A stretch of 64,000 nt of DNA from Topomyia yanbarensis (taxonomy: Eukaryota > Arthropoda > Insecta > Diptera > Culicidae), in contig NC_080670.1 in assembly GCF_030247195.1 (NCBI RefSeq), positions 43,013,524-43,077,523 of the forward strand. The letters run 5' to 3'. Each line of letters opens with the position of its first letter. The first letter of the stretch is position 1. A model generated the notes under the pieces. The model worked only from the letters and a program-made list of their open reading frames with translations, had not been told where the DNA came from and searched no databases. Shown in pieces: positions 10,308 to 21,250 of this stretch. The position numbers and the translations under genes are program-made.

Positions 10308-12119
10308 TCATACTTCTAGGTTGATGTGCCGGACTGGTGAATCCTTCTTGATTTTTACCGTAATAGTTCTTTCATCGTCCGTGTGTGCGATGATCTCCGG
10401 TGCGAATCTACTGTCGATTGGTTTCGACAACTCTAGGGAATTACTATGTGATTCCGGATCTGCGTTCATATATTCCTCGACCGTAACGTAATGTGGCCCT
10501 CCGTAGTAATCTAGTACTGCGATCTGGACTATATCCAATTTACACAGGAAAAAGTTGTGTGCTGTAATAAAGAACTCATGAGTATAGGTTTAATCTAAAA
10601 TGCTTAAACCACCGAATAACCCACTTTCCAGCCAATGTTTTGCCGCCGGGTGTCTGCTGAACATGGCATTGGTTCCGAAATCAAATTCTTCAGTTCCTTC
10701 CGCAAGTTTGACGGCTCGTCCCGAGATCATGATTCGGGCACAGGTGGGCTCCATCGGGTCCACGCCTCGCTTGCTGCAGTCCAGGTCCTGATCCATCGAC
10801 AACAGAACCGTAAGCCGGTTGTCCTTGCTCAGATCCTGTGCCGTGTAGTCGAGCATGGTTAGATAGAAAAACAGTGTGCCGGTCGATTTCTCGCCATGTG
10901 CACTGTCCGCTGCGGCTATAATGTTCACCATGGGGTAGCCTTTGATGGCATCGACCGTGGAGATGGAACCCATCGATACCCATTCTGAGAAAAAAAGGAG
11001 TAGCAATGATTATTTAGTAATAAATTTGAATATTTTTCGTGTCTGTGTAGGTATATGGTAAACATGTTTATTGGTGCCGTTTTTACTTGAAGTTAAACTG
11101 AGTCAAAATGTATGAAATGACAGCGGTTGGGGTTGCAACCCAACTCACTTTTGTGATCTTCTGAGTTATTTGGCGTTTACAAAACGCACACAGCTTTAAT
11201 GCGTATGATTGTATACGAAATCTATATGTGTGATTATTCCACTAAAGATCTCATCAGGATCAGAACCTTTAAGCTTAATTTATACCTATCCGTGCACGGT
11301 ACAGAACCGTCACTGAATCGGATCGAATTGGTGTAAATCGTGCTTTATGCTTTTGTAACATTATCTGTGGCCAGTCATTTGCATGATAAAACAAGTAGTG
11401 TACCATATTGGATATACTGTCTTTGTCTGATGGTGAAGTAGGCTGTATCATACTGATGAGTCAAAAATGAAATGTTGATCTACAGATTATATATCCGTGG
11501 TTGATGCTAATTTACTAAATCGAGATATTGAAACCCCAAAAAATGTTCGATTATTACGCGAGGGTTCCAATCCGTTTTAAGTATTGCTTTAGTGTCAGAT
11601 ACATTCTGCAAAAGTGACTCGCCTTTTTAGCTTCGTAATGAAGAAACAAACTACTTCACTGACTATTACTGCTTCATGACTCATTACTTCAAAAGTATTC
11701 ATCGGATTGAGACCGTGCAGCAAATTTGTTTTTAGTATGCTGTTCGCTTTTTCCGCAATCCAAGATCCATACGACATGGTCTACATTATCAATATTAAAT
11801 TATTCTGCACGTAAATCCCTCATCTCCAGATAATAATACCAGCCTTCAAGCTCGTCCCAGGCTATCAGAGATAAGCAAATATTTATAGCAAAGATTTCGC
11901 ATCAAACTCACCTGCTTTATGTACAAGATAACGTGCCATCTTGGCGTACTCCGTGTGTGGCGGAGGTTCATCGTTGGTGACATCGTTTCCTTCTAAGGCA
12001 TTACTCTCCATGACCGGTACGAATGCCACGAAACCATCCTGTGGACTCCTGGATTCTATTCCGGTGATCACGAGCAGAACTAACATCAATACAAGGATAA
12101 CTCCACAAAAACGCAACAT
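10308..12119 (-). CDS. CREG-family secreted glycoprotein (cellular repressor of E1A-stimulated genes), three coding exons
   Basis: Coding exons on the minus strand are 12119-11912 (208 nt), 10984-10625 (360 nt) and 10561-10308 (254 nt), giving 273 residues in frame. Splice sites are CAG|GTGAGT with TTTTCTCAG, and AAA|GTGGGT with ATTACAG; introns are 927 and 63 bp. The start MLRFCG was chosen because a hydrophobic signal peptide (GVILVLMLVLLVITG) follows at once. The CREG fold, a PNP-oxidase-like split barrel, begins near ARYLVHKAEWVSMGSIST. Family hallmarks are FYLTMLD, the CSKRGVDPMEPTCARIMISG block, SRHPAAKHW, HNFFLCKLDI and VLDYYGGPHYV near the C-terminus. Known CREG proteins are secreted or endo-lysosomal and affect growth and differentiation; the role in this insect is inferred only. 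All exons are open and ordinary, so it is probably functional. Confidence 0.93.
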
Positions 12120-12778
12120 CTTGGCCAAGTGCGCTACAGTGCTTTCATGTGGCTGATCAAATCTGTGGTATGTTATCTTTCCAATTGGTATTGAAGTGCT
12201 CACTAGCTGAAATAAATGATGTGTTAGCAATGGCTGAATTCAACGGTACAAGTAGATCGGTCTGGAAGTAACCCAACTGTAACTTAAGGAATAAGAAATA
12301 TATTTGCCAGCAATTTAATACACAAATTATTGACAAAGTATAACACTATGCGGAATAGGGCCACAATGGGTACATTACTCTATATTGGGACAAAGTGTAC
12401 ATCACGCGCTTACATTATGACCTTCATGTTCAAGGCATTATTATATTTCACCACAAATCTTGCGGGTGTTAATTGTGAATAACTAAACTTAAAGATTAAA
12501 TGAGTAGATCACTGCTTGACTATTTGAAACTATGTAAGTACAAACAACGACGCAAAAGGTTACCATGGAACTTTGATCGGATCAGTTTCAACTGATCCGT
12601 AAAAAAAATCAAACGATACCTGAACGCAAACGCAAAATAAAGTTGTACAAAAGATAAGCTGTTTTTCGCGCAGGACTTACTTGTAAGTAATCACTGATTT
12701 TTTCTTTGTGCTAAACCACTGAACTCTAATGCAGTTGAACAATCTCTGAACGATTCGACAGGATACGAACTACAGACT
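12120..12778 (-). promoter_or_regulatory. CREG 5'-UTR exons, intron and candidate initiator
   Basis: Upstream of the start codon on the minus strand an acceptor TTTATTTCAG ends at 12207, so the coding exon begins in the 5' UTR at 12206. A matching donor GTAAGT lies at 12680-12675, which defines a first exon of roughly 12778-12681. A TCAGTC initiator-like hexamer has its A at 12778, consistent with the arthropod Inr consensus. A T/A-rich (TATATG)n run at 12930-12955 is further upstream. Exon limits come from splice signals only and need transcript evidence. Confidence 0.5.
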
Positions 12779-13595
12779 GAGAGAGAATTTACGAAGACAG
12801 CTGATTTTACTTGGAAATTGATGATTGCCGTAAATGAAAGATAACAGAGAGCAACATAAGCCAGAGAAACACAACAGTGGCGCACTGCATTGATAAGTGC
12901 GCGAGAGAGAATAACCCTCAGTTGTTGGATTGTATATGTATATGTATATAAATATGAATGAGATCGTTTAGTTTGCGAATTACTAGCCGTTGCCAGTTTT
13001 CTGAAACGGTGTATGATGATGGATGACTCAACCAATTCGAGGGGATTTAAAGTTCTTATTCGTTGTGTTTAGACCTGAAAAGAGCCTATTTTTGCCCTAT
13101 TAGGGAGGGTACCGCACTATTTAATATTAATTACACGGCTTACAATCGATGGAAATTGTATAAAATTGTAATGTAATATGTAAATGAATGTAATGAAATT
13201 GCCTGACTATAATGAAATCTTTCTGTTTAAGCGCAACGAAAACCCGAATCGAATGCCCCTATTCATAGGTGTGCGCAGCCTTTTCCATTAGGAGGGGGTT
13301 GCTAACAGCTTAAAAGCTTTCAGTTCTGTTAAGTCTTCATTATCAGTTAGATTTCTTGTAGAGGTTCATTGAAAAACAGTTATTTTATTTTGTTACTGAA
13401 ATTTACGTTGTTTCATTTCTTTCCTAAATCTAGAACAAATTAACATAAAACATTTCCAAGTTCCTTGAAAAAAAATTCTGGGGCCTGTAGCGCAAAATAA
13501 TCCTCACGTTTTTTCAATATGATTTTTTTGATGTTCATAATATTGATAATTTAAATTGGATTAAACCAATTTGAGCAAATTAAGTGCACAAAACC
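12779..13595. other. Upstream intergenic DNA of CREG
   Basis: No gene seen. It contains a short TATATG repeat near 12935, and otherwise AT-rich sequence with no clear repeat structure. Promoter-proximal elements of CREG would be expected in the part next to 12779. Confidence 0.35.
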
Positions 13596-13914
13596 CTAGG
13601 GGCAGATCACTTGTGGTGCATTTTGAAAAATCAGCGAAATTAAATAAATTTCTTTCCATCAAAATAGAAATTCAAAATGTATTTTGCGTTGCGTGCAATG
13701 TATTTTGCGTTGCGTGTAAGACGTCAAAACCCTACAAAAAACTAACCCTATATTCAACACAACGTCGAACAAAGTGGATCAGCGTAGGACGATTGTTAAA
13801 CAAACTTTTGTGCGAGGAAGTGCAAAGTTTATGCAAAAATGGAAATTAAATGCATTTTTTTTTTTCTAATTTGATGCAAATTTGTTATAAATTCCTAGAG
13901 TGATCTGCCCCTAG
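13596..13914 (-). mobile_element. 8-bp-TSD MITE, complete copy (inverse orientation)
   Basis: CTAGGGGCAGATCACT and AGTGATCTGCCCCTAG are perfect terminal inverted repeats of a 319-bp element. Flanking octamers acaaaacc (13588-13595) and ataaaacc (13915-13922) differ at one position. A CGCAACGCAAAATACAT-type word is present twice inside. TIR and TSD length suggest a hAT-like or the mosquito m8bp MITE class. Open frames inside are incidental. Confidence 0.88.
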
Positions 13915-14466
13915 ATAAAACCTAACTTATATTAAGTATTTTTTGTGTTTCGAATTCATTTCGTAAGTAACTAGACACCCGGATGCTGGAATAAACCGTT
14001 ATTAACCGTTATGTGTCCGACGCGGTACCCGGGTACCTTTTTAGGTTTCAAATAATGAAATTCCCATGTTTTTTCGATAGCTGGAAGTTGAAACTTTGTG
14101 ACATCTTAGAATTTCACTAAGTCAAGCTTTTGGTTTAATAATATCGTTGATATAGTAAGGAGGGGCTCCTGAATTTTTTCACTGCGTAACAGGCCGACGT
14201 GGGGGTACCCACAAAACTGAAACGCCAATAACTAAGGTAATTTCCAACCGATTTTGATATTTTTGGGTGTTTTGGATTCAGGAACTCATCCACTTTGAGA
14301 CTTGGTAGAAATGAATCGGGTTACTTAATTCGATCCCCGGGAATCCGGATTTCGGTTAAAGGAAGCCATAGTTATGAGCATATCAATTTGTGGGTACGCC
14401 CCTCCTTAAGCAAAAATAGCTATATTTCACCATTCGACACTATGCTCTCCGCACCAACTACCCTAA
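13915..14466. other. Unassigned spacer with a 14-bp palindrome
   Basis: GGTACCCGGGTACC at about 14023-14036 is a perfect palindrome. A related GGGTACCC word occurs near 14203. I see no gene. Confidence 0.35.
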
Positions 14467-14722
14467 GGGACCATTCATAAATTACGTAACGCAAAAATGG
14501 CCCAAAATTGACTCCCCTCCCCCTATATAACAAATTGTCACAAATTTTCACATCCCCCCTCCCCTGTTACGTAACAAATTCCAAGAAAAATTTTTTTTTC
14601 TTCGATGAATACATGTTACGTAACGATCTAGTTAACACCCCCTCCCCCCTATGTCACAACTTGTCACAACTTGTCGTACCCCCTCCCCCCCTAAAAGCGT
14701 TACGTAATTTATGAATGGTCCC
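14467..14722. mobile_element. Harbinger-like MITE with TAA target duplication
   Basis: GGGACCATTCATAAATTACG at 14467 is mirrored by CGTAATTTATGAATGGTCCC ending at 14722. Each end is flanked by TAA (14464-14466 and 14723-14725). A 3-bp T(A/T)A duplication with GGG..CCC ends is the PIF/Harbinger signature. The interior has C-rich CCCCTCCCC blocks and repeated GTTACGTAAC. The element at 52628 has the same architecture. Confidence 0.85.
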
Positions 14723-14844
14723 TAATTTGTTGTTATATTAGTTAGAAATCAGTACCCGTTTCGTGTTTTATTAAAAACATCCTGATACAAGTATTATTAA
14801 ACATTTTTCAAAGATGCCTAATAATTCTAATTTTCTTTCATCCA

Positions 14845-15295
14845 GGGCAAAATACCACCGGTTACAGTTTAATATGCCCTACAACAAGAGGATGGTATGC
14901 CCCACAGCAATCGGTGAGTATGCCCCACAACAATGGGAGGGGCGTTTTAGCCGGTGATGAGCTGTTGAGAATGCATGAATAATTCTACACGCACACATAG
15001 TTGTAAGCCAAGCTAAAAACTAAGATAGTAACTATAATATTCTAGTAAGCTACTTGAAATAGTTCTATCAAATCCGACTGTTTCTAATTGGTTGTAATAC
15101 TATTGTAAAAAGTGGGAGCTCACTTAAAAATAGCTCTTTTGAAACTTTTGTGTATATTGTTGTTTTGCGACAAACTGGCTTAGTACGTTGATTTCATGAA
15201 ACGATACTGTTATCAGTCATTTTTACTTTTTAGATAATTCAGACGTCCTATGAATTAAAGATGGGCATTTTGCCCCGGTGGGGCGTATTATACCC
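14845..15295. mobile_element. Probable MITE with imperfect inverted ends
   Basis: GGGCAAAATACCACCGG at the left resembles the inverse of the right end, which reads GGGTATAATACGCC then CCACCGG. Several GGGCATATT/ATGCCCC words recur inside. No target duplication was evident. It is a non-coding candidate element. Confidence 0.5.
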
Positions 15296-15915
15296 TTTTA
15301 CCAAAGGCGTTGTTTATGTTATATAAAGGCACGCACAGAGTGAAGCTAAATCTACCTATCGAACAGTCAGATGGCTACCTATCGTGCAAAATAAACAAAC
15401 ATTCTTCTTTCGAAGAACATGCAAAAAAAGTATTAGTGTTGAGAGAAATAATATCATGGCGAAATATTTCAATCGCCGAAACAAGTTTATTCAGTACTAT
15501 TATACTTTTTTGTATTCTGTATTCAGTTTATTATACTTTTTTGTAACAATGTAAAATAAATTACATGAAATAGTATTATGAATAAAGTGCAATAAGCCAC
15601 GAAACAATAGATTTTCAATTCACTCTACAGTTTAACTCGGGTGAAGTCACTCAAAGTTACAGCAAAAACTGTGGGTGCCAGGAACAAAGAAGAGGGCATC
15701 ATTTTGGGCAGTGTTGCGCATTTCTCTGTACGGGACTCTATAATACCACAGACTCTACCTTTTACCCTACACGGAAGATACATTGATGACACACCACAGA
15801 AAAAGCAGAAAGCTCTTTCTTTTGGAACTGAATAAATGGATTGGCGATGGGGTGGTTTGGTGGAGAGAACCGTGCTCTCTTGCTCTTTAAATTATATGTG
15901 GCGTCAGGTGCGTGT
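15296..15915. other. Unassigned stretch
   Basis: One frame is open from about 15310 to 15546 but its composition is that of AT-rich noncoding DNA. No family was recognised and there are no splice signals of note. Confidence 0.35.
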
Positions 15916-15973
15916 ACAGATAAATTCACCACAGCGCGCGCGTTTCAGGGTGCACCGTGGTGAATTTATCTGT
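15916..15973. repeat. Perfect 17-bp hairpin
   Basis: ACAGATAAATTCACCAC (15916-15932) is exactly mirrored by GTGGTGAATTTATCTGT (15957-15973) around a 24-nt loop that contains GCGCGCGC. The perfect match implies recent origin or constraint. It is not within a recognised element. Confidence 0.7.
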
Positions 15974-17020
15974 GTGTTTCCTCTGGCACGCGGTAGTGCG
16001 GGTCCGGTTGACGATTTGATAAACCCTAATTTCGTTGTGTAAAGGAGATGGTGTTGGCTTATTGGATGCTGATATTATGATTTTCTGTTGATGATTTGAT
16101 ACGAGTTACTTCGGAAAGTTTATTTACGAGTTAATAGAGCATTTTTCAACTACCAGGGGAAACTTGGAGCAAACTGAGATAAAGTTTTACGTATCATCAA
16201 TGATTAATAATGCTATAAACACAGTTAAATAACGATTCGTTAAACAGATTAATTGTATCCACATTAAGCCCGGCCGATTTTATGTACGGCTAAATGACGC
16301 ATTTTACTTATTTTGTTTGCGAATATCGCGGCTACAATATTGTGAAAATTCCACTCTAATATACCTGCTTGGTTAAGATTTGAGCATATTATTATTTATG
16401 AAAACATGGGGTAAAACGCGCCTCCTAACATTTCCCCTGTAATCGCAATAATAACGCTTTGCAAAATGTTCAAAAATATGTAAAATATGCAATGTTTCAA
16501 AATCATTATGAATACAATATCAAAAATGGGCAGGGTAAAACGCACTTTTGCGGGTGTAAACTTCACCCCATCAAGGGGCACAATTCACTACAACAACGGG
16601 ACAGAAAGTTCGTTGGACAAACACGTAATTTTGTTTTTTGTCGGGATTTCACAAAAATGTAGCTTTAAATCGCCGTAGGTTATGCAATTATTAGGTTTTC
16701 AAAACAATTTTTCTGTTTTAGATTAGAAAGATGGGTAAGTAATGTTAACCATATTACCGAAATGAAGTAGCATGCATTTTAAGCAGTTAATACGAATGCT
16801 GCAATTTTTACTAATTTCTGAAAGTTTTTATTAAAATAGGTTATTTCGGTATTTCTAATGTAAATAGCGTAATAACGGTACAAGTATATACGATTCTCTG
16901 CTGTTGCCAAATGAATTGTTTCACTCTCATTAAATGCTCTTTTCAGGGTTACCTTATGAGTATAAACATGTTCGAATATTTTTGGTTTTAGGTTTCGATG
17001 GTTTTAGGAAATAGCTGGTT
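15974..17020. other. Unassigned AT-rich stretch with GGGTAAAACGC words
   Basis: GGGGTAAAACGCGCC near 16408 and GGGTAAAACGCACTTTTG near 16533 recur, followed by CTTCACCCC, suggesting an eroded TIR element between about 16405 and 16575. No gene was recognised. An isolated acceptor/donor pair around AGAAAGATGG near 16730 is too short to call an exon. Confidence 0.35.
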
Positions 17021-17142
17021 TTAACGTTCCGGAAGTCGCGCTAGTGCACTGAGTGCACGCTGCTCTGAAAATCTAGCGAAATCGCCATAGCGTAAGCGGC
17101 TGCTTGTTCAGTCAGCCATTTACGCGACTTTCGGAGGGTTAA
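17021..17142. mobile_element. 122-bp MITE with TTAA ends
   Basis: TTAACGTTCCGGAAGTCGC at 17021 pairs with GCGACTTTCGGAGGGTTAA ending at 17142. TTAA at both ends is the piggyBac-type target duplication, and the inner termini CCCTCCG/CGTTCCG are partly diverged. Confidence 0.65.
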
Positions 17143-17815
17143 TATAACCTATCAGATGATAGTCAAAATTTTAGCATTTGTATTACAGCCTAAAGTGCAA
17201 TCTACTTCACTCCGGTTATATCTCTGACATTACCCACCCATCTTTTTTTCTTTAATTTTGATCAATTTTTGATTTTTAAGAGGTGGAAAGTGACTCAATT
17301 TTCGATTCCCCGAAAATCCAAAATGGATCTACACGCATCAACGGTTTCATCAAAACGAGTGGAAATTTATAATCTAGCCAAGTCCATACAATTAAATCCA
17401 ATTTTTTCTACCACTTAGTTAAAATTGAATTATCATACAGTAAAACCGCATGAGGTTGCTACATCTATCCGTTCAAATGATCAAAGACGATGTACTTATG
17501 ATCAGATAATGACGGTTCGAGCTCGTTGGGTACGAGCCAGCTTGCCAACTCATGTGTAGTACAGTCAGATCAGAGAGTTACATCTAACACTTTCTCTCTG
17601 CCAGATCGAGCAAATGTTGGGTGATTTGCTAAATTAAGTATATGCAAATTTGTGCTGCTTGAACAGTCCATCAATTCGGAGCCTCTCAAATTGATATCTG
17701 AGCTGTCTCAAATTATGTGGTGGGTATTCATTATGCGGCGAATATGCCGAACTATAGACGTATTTCCTGTTTATGTTATCAACAGTCACATTGACTGTGA
17801 CAGTACAAATCTCGA

Positions 17816-18057
17816 CAAACATGTCAAATGGTCCTAAGTGCAAATGAGAGCCTCTCTTTGTTTACTTTCTCTTTCGATTATTACGGTGTCAGCATAAAAC
17901 TTTTCAATATTGTTTCAGGATATATTGAACGCTGATTTCGACTAGCATATTATGATAAGAGTTAATGAACAAACGTATAAACGGACGAGTTGTTAGTGAA
18001 AGAGAAAGTAAACAAACAGAAACTGTCATTTTAACTTAGGACCATTTGATATGTTTG
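17816..18057. mobile_element. MITE with 24-bp inverted repeats
   Basis: CAAACATGTCAAATGGTCCT with AAGT following (17816-17839) is mirrored at 18034-18057 with a single mismatch. Inside, AGTAAACAAA and AGAGAAAG blocks match those in the element at 3809-4018. There is no coding capacity. Confidence 0.75.
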
Positions 18058-18099
18058 GCTAGACATATCACGAGTTTGAAGTCGGATAAAATTTCGACA

Positions 18100-18370
18100 T
18101 GGGATCTGGAACCCAGTGAATCAATTCTTGGCTGAGATACTTCAACCCGCCGGATTTCCCAAGGCCTCTAGGTTGGTTTAGTCAGGAGAAAGATAAAGGA
18201 CTGTTATCAATTTCCTAGAGGACCACAGCCACATCTGTTGTTAGTCCCCTCTTACGACATGGGAACAGAAACCAGTGGGTTAATTCTCCGCTGAAATACT
18301 TCGAGATTTCAGCCCGCCGGATACCACACGGCCACGGGAGCAACAAACATTATGCACGGGATGTACTAAT
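18100..18370 (-). mobile_element. Retroelement 5' end with two head-to-tail monomers
   Basis: On the minus strand two related blocks follow each other. The first, from about 18347, reads GCCGTGTGGTATCCGGCGGG then CTGAAATC and ends CCCATGTCGTAAGAGGGGAC. The second, from about 18168, reads ATCCGGCGGGTTGAAGTATC and ends CCCATGTCG. The same sequence forms the 5' end of the insert at 28512-30334. No coding sequence follows here, so this is a 5' fragment. Tandem 5' monomers are known as promoters in several LINE families; that function is inference. Confidence 0.6.
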
Positions 18371-20278
18371 CACGACAAGTGTTTACTGGGGATACTTAAT
18401 CTCTATCTAAATTAGTTTAGAAAATAAATGTTATAGCACCTCACTTTCTTCGGCACTGGGCTAAATATCTGCATAATTAATTGCATACTTTCAAAAAACG
18501 TAAATAAGGGAGAGTCTATCTGATACAAGCGAAGAAAAAAAGTTCCACCAACGTAACCTCATTGTAAAAGATTGAGTACATTAAATGCACTTATACATTT
18601 TCTATATCTGTTCAAATGTTCACTTTTGTCGTTCTTTTTAGCTTGATTGCTTTGCATCCACGGCATTCTACACAATATTGTCCACAACTACGAACATCCG
18701 AGCATTTCCAACGGTTGATATTTTCTACTTCCCTGCAATGCAATGATTGGTAAGCTCCGAGTCGAGTTTAGCGCCCATCAGCAGAGGACATAGAAATAAT
18801 CGCTGCGGGCGGGACAATCCGAACGTACCCACATAGTTCGTTTCGTACGCTGATCGGGAATTAAGAAGGCTAGGATATTGCATCAGGCGTGGAAACTGCT
18901 CGGTGCATCAACGCAACCCATGACGACAACGCCGCTCTCTGTCGCAGCCTGGTAACACTACTGATAGTTTCGATCTAAATTGAATTTAATTTTCCAATTT
19001 TCCAGAGTGGATTTCTTTCTCCATCACCATCATTGTGAAGCACCGAAGCATTGCTTTGCAGCTGGTAGGTAATATTGAATTTGTCCTAGCCGGAGGGAAG
19101 AAAACGGCACTTCTACACACTCAATTTGCTCGCATTGCTTTTATCCATGCTGATTGAACAGAATGCGGAACAACAACGATTTTCTCAATCGCATTATGAA
19201 CACGGCCAGTTGCAACTGTACGTACAGTCTAATTTCCGTTCCGTTTATGGCTATTTGAGATTTTCGAGACTTGGATACATATTCCCAATACGTATTTATT
19301 TATACCTTGCCCACCGGAAATTAAACCAAGACTAGTCGGTTTTCAAGATTTTTTTCTTTTTATTACTGGCAGAAAAATGACTATATTTTTAACGGTATGG
19401 AATTATTCACCAGTCCGACCAGTAGTTTTGATTGGTTTTAATATGCAGATATCGATAGTTATCCGGGAATATACTTACACAATAAATGTATTAGTTAGAA
19501 AAATGGGGAACTCGGATATATTTCAGTATTATGTATTTTGAAGTATAAAAAAAAATTCAGAGTATTTTTTCTCACAACAAGAAGTTTGTCGCTGTGATAA
19601 TATGTATTTGTTAGAGATCTAAATACTTAAAGCAAAGGAATTAAAACGAATCCTTTAGTTTTGTGATGTACTTTCGCTACCCCGTCCATACCCGTTCTGT
19701 TTTGCACCGTGAATGTATTCAAAGCTCAGATAGAACCCAGGTGGCGTACATGAACCGAACTGATATTTACGCTATCCTGCAAGAAATTATTTCCGCTCTA
19801 TCCGAGCAATGTGTAAAGGGCTCGCCATAAATCATACAAGACACTAAAGCCAATATTTTTCCTGCCGTCTAGTCCGCCGAAAAATTCATCCACTGCCTTG
19901 CATTCCGATAAGAGGCACGTTCTCGAATAGTGTCGTATCCTTGCAGGTTCTGATCCAGCTGATTTTCGCTGGCCGTGTGATATAGCTAAATAATGAGTAG
20001 ACCGGCGGTAGGATTGTCCTGCAGGATGAGCGCGCGAAGTGGAAGTTAGCCGGCAACGATGTTCCACCCGAATGAAAATGACAAAGGACTAAGTTATGCT
20101 GGAGTCACACAGTCACTGTTAGTCAGGTTCGGTCGAAATCTTTGCTTGGAAAAAGGTATGAGCAATTTGGGGCCGTTCACATATCACGTGAACGGAAAAA
20201 CCGTAATTTTCGACACCCTGCTCTTTCTCCGAGGTCAAGCTTAGTAAATTCTTAACAGGGCCGGCGGATAATAAGGGT
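18371..20278. other. Unassigned region
   Basis: No gene could be defended. Between about 19690 and 20060 on the minus strand a coding-like stretch (LYHTASENQLDQNLQ and QGYDTIRERASYRNARQW in one frame, with stops before and after) may be the relic of a protein gene or transposon. I could not recognise its family. Confidence 0.35.
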
Positions 20279-20291
20279 AGTGTAGGTAGTA

Positions 20292-20456
20292 TTTTTTTAT
20301 TTCGATTATAGAGGTTTTAACCTTAAGGTCATTCACCTCATCGGGTTAGAAAAATCTCTTATGAAAAATTTATAACCCTATGTGTGGGGTCGGGACTCGA
20401 ACCCAGGTGCGCTGCGTACAAGGCAATCGATTTACCAATTTACGCTACGCTCACCC
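20292..20456 (-). mobile_element. tRNA-derived SINE, Feilai-like, with 13-bp target duplication
   Basis: On the minus strand, GGGTGAGCGTAGCGTAAATT starts a tRNA-like head with an A box (TAGCGTAAATTGG) and a B box (GGTTCGAGTCC). A tRNA-unrelated body with GACCTTAAGGTTAAAACCTC and an A-rich end follow. AGTGTAGGTAGTA is present at 20279-20291 and again at 20457-20469, a clear duplication produced by insertion. It would be transcribed by RNA polymerase III and mobilised by a LINE. The copy at 44818 shares head and tail. Confidence 0.88.
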
Positions 20457-20809
20457 AGTGTAGGTAGTACTACCCACTCGAAAACAATCGAATGGGTAAT
20501 TACCCACTCGAAACAATTTTAAATCTGCCACACATGTGTCTCGGGCACACATTACACGTGTTTGAAATCCTCGATGTAAGGCAAGTGTGTATTGCGAAAA
20601 TACGACAAATCTCTAGTAATAAACCCCTCATCGTAAGCTTACCATACTACACACTCGGAACAAAAGTGTGCCGCCCGCCCTGATTCGTGTACTCACCCTC
20701 TCCGCGATGTCACCGGGAACATTTATTTGTAAAGGTTACTTAGAAAAGACATAAAAAACCATTTCTTTTCGAGAAAAAAGTAGGAAGTAAATATTTCGTG
20801 CTCCACCCG

Positions 20810-21250
20810 TCAGTAACTGACACCATCTTGCTACCAGTTAGACGATTCAAAATAACACCAAATTGGCGCCAGCTATAAACTAAATTCAAACCGTTTACTC
20901 GACATGTGTGAATACCTAAAGCAACTGGCTGGTACCGAGTGATGTCTCGGTTTGCCATGCATAGAAGTTCTGGGTCGCTGGCGAGTAGTGGGAAACGAAC
21001 TGTCTATTGGAATGAGAGCCAAATGCCTGCGAGTATGCAACATTTTTCACAAAAGGAAAAATGTTTAAACCAATTTGTGCATAAGGGCACAAGGCCAAAC
21101 ATAGGAAAGTTGAATTTGAATGTTTCGAGTTCCACTCGTCAGTAACTCACACAACTTACTACCAGCTAGACAATATATCCAAACTAACACCAAATTGGCG
21201 CCAGTTAGACACTGAATCCAAACAGTTCATACAACTTGCGCGAACGCCTG
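20810..21250. repeat. Two direct copies of a 100-bp repeat
   Basis: A block running from TCCACCCGTCAGTAACTGAC to about AACACCAAATTGGCGCCAG is present near 20801-20875 and again, with about 85% identity by eye, near 21130-21205. An inverted third copy lies near 59930-60005. After each, ATCCAAAC/ATTCAAAC and CTGGTACC words also agree. It appears to be a transposon terminus. Confidence 0.6.

Noticed and set aside
10635..10862. Plus-strand open frames over the CREG exon
   Set aside because: They are antisense shadows of the conserved CREG exon 10984-10625 and have no family similarity.
14023..14036. GGTACCCGGGTACC palindrome as an operator or binding site
   Set aside because: A single 14-bp palindrome in repeat-rich DNA has too little support for a regulatory role.
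16728..16740. Micro-exon ATTAGAAAGATGG between TTTTAG and GTAAGT
   Set aside because: The acceptor and donor fit, but a 13-nt exon without neighbouring exons is not credible from sequence alone.
20395..20456. Possible tRNA gene on the minus strand
   Set aside because: The A and B boxes are real, but the acceptor stem does not close and the sequence continues into a SINE body with a target duplication.
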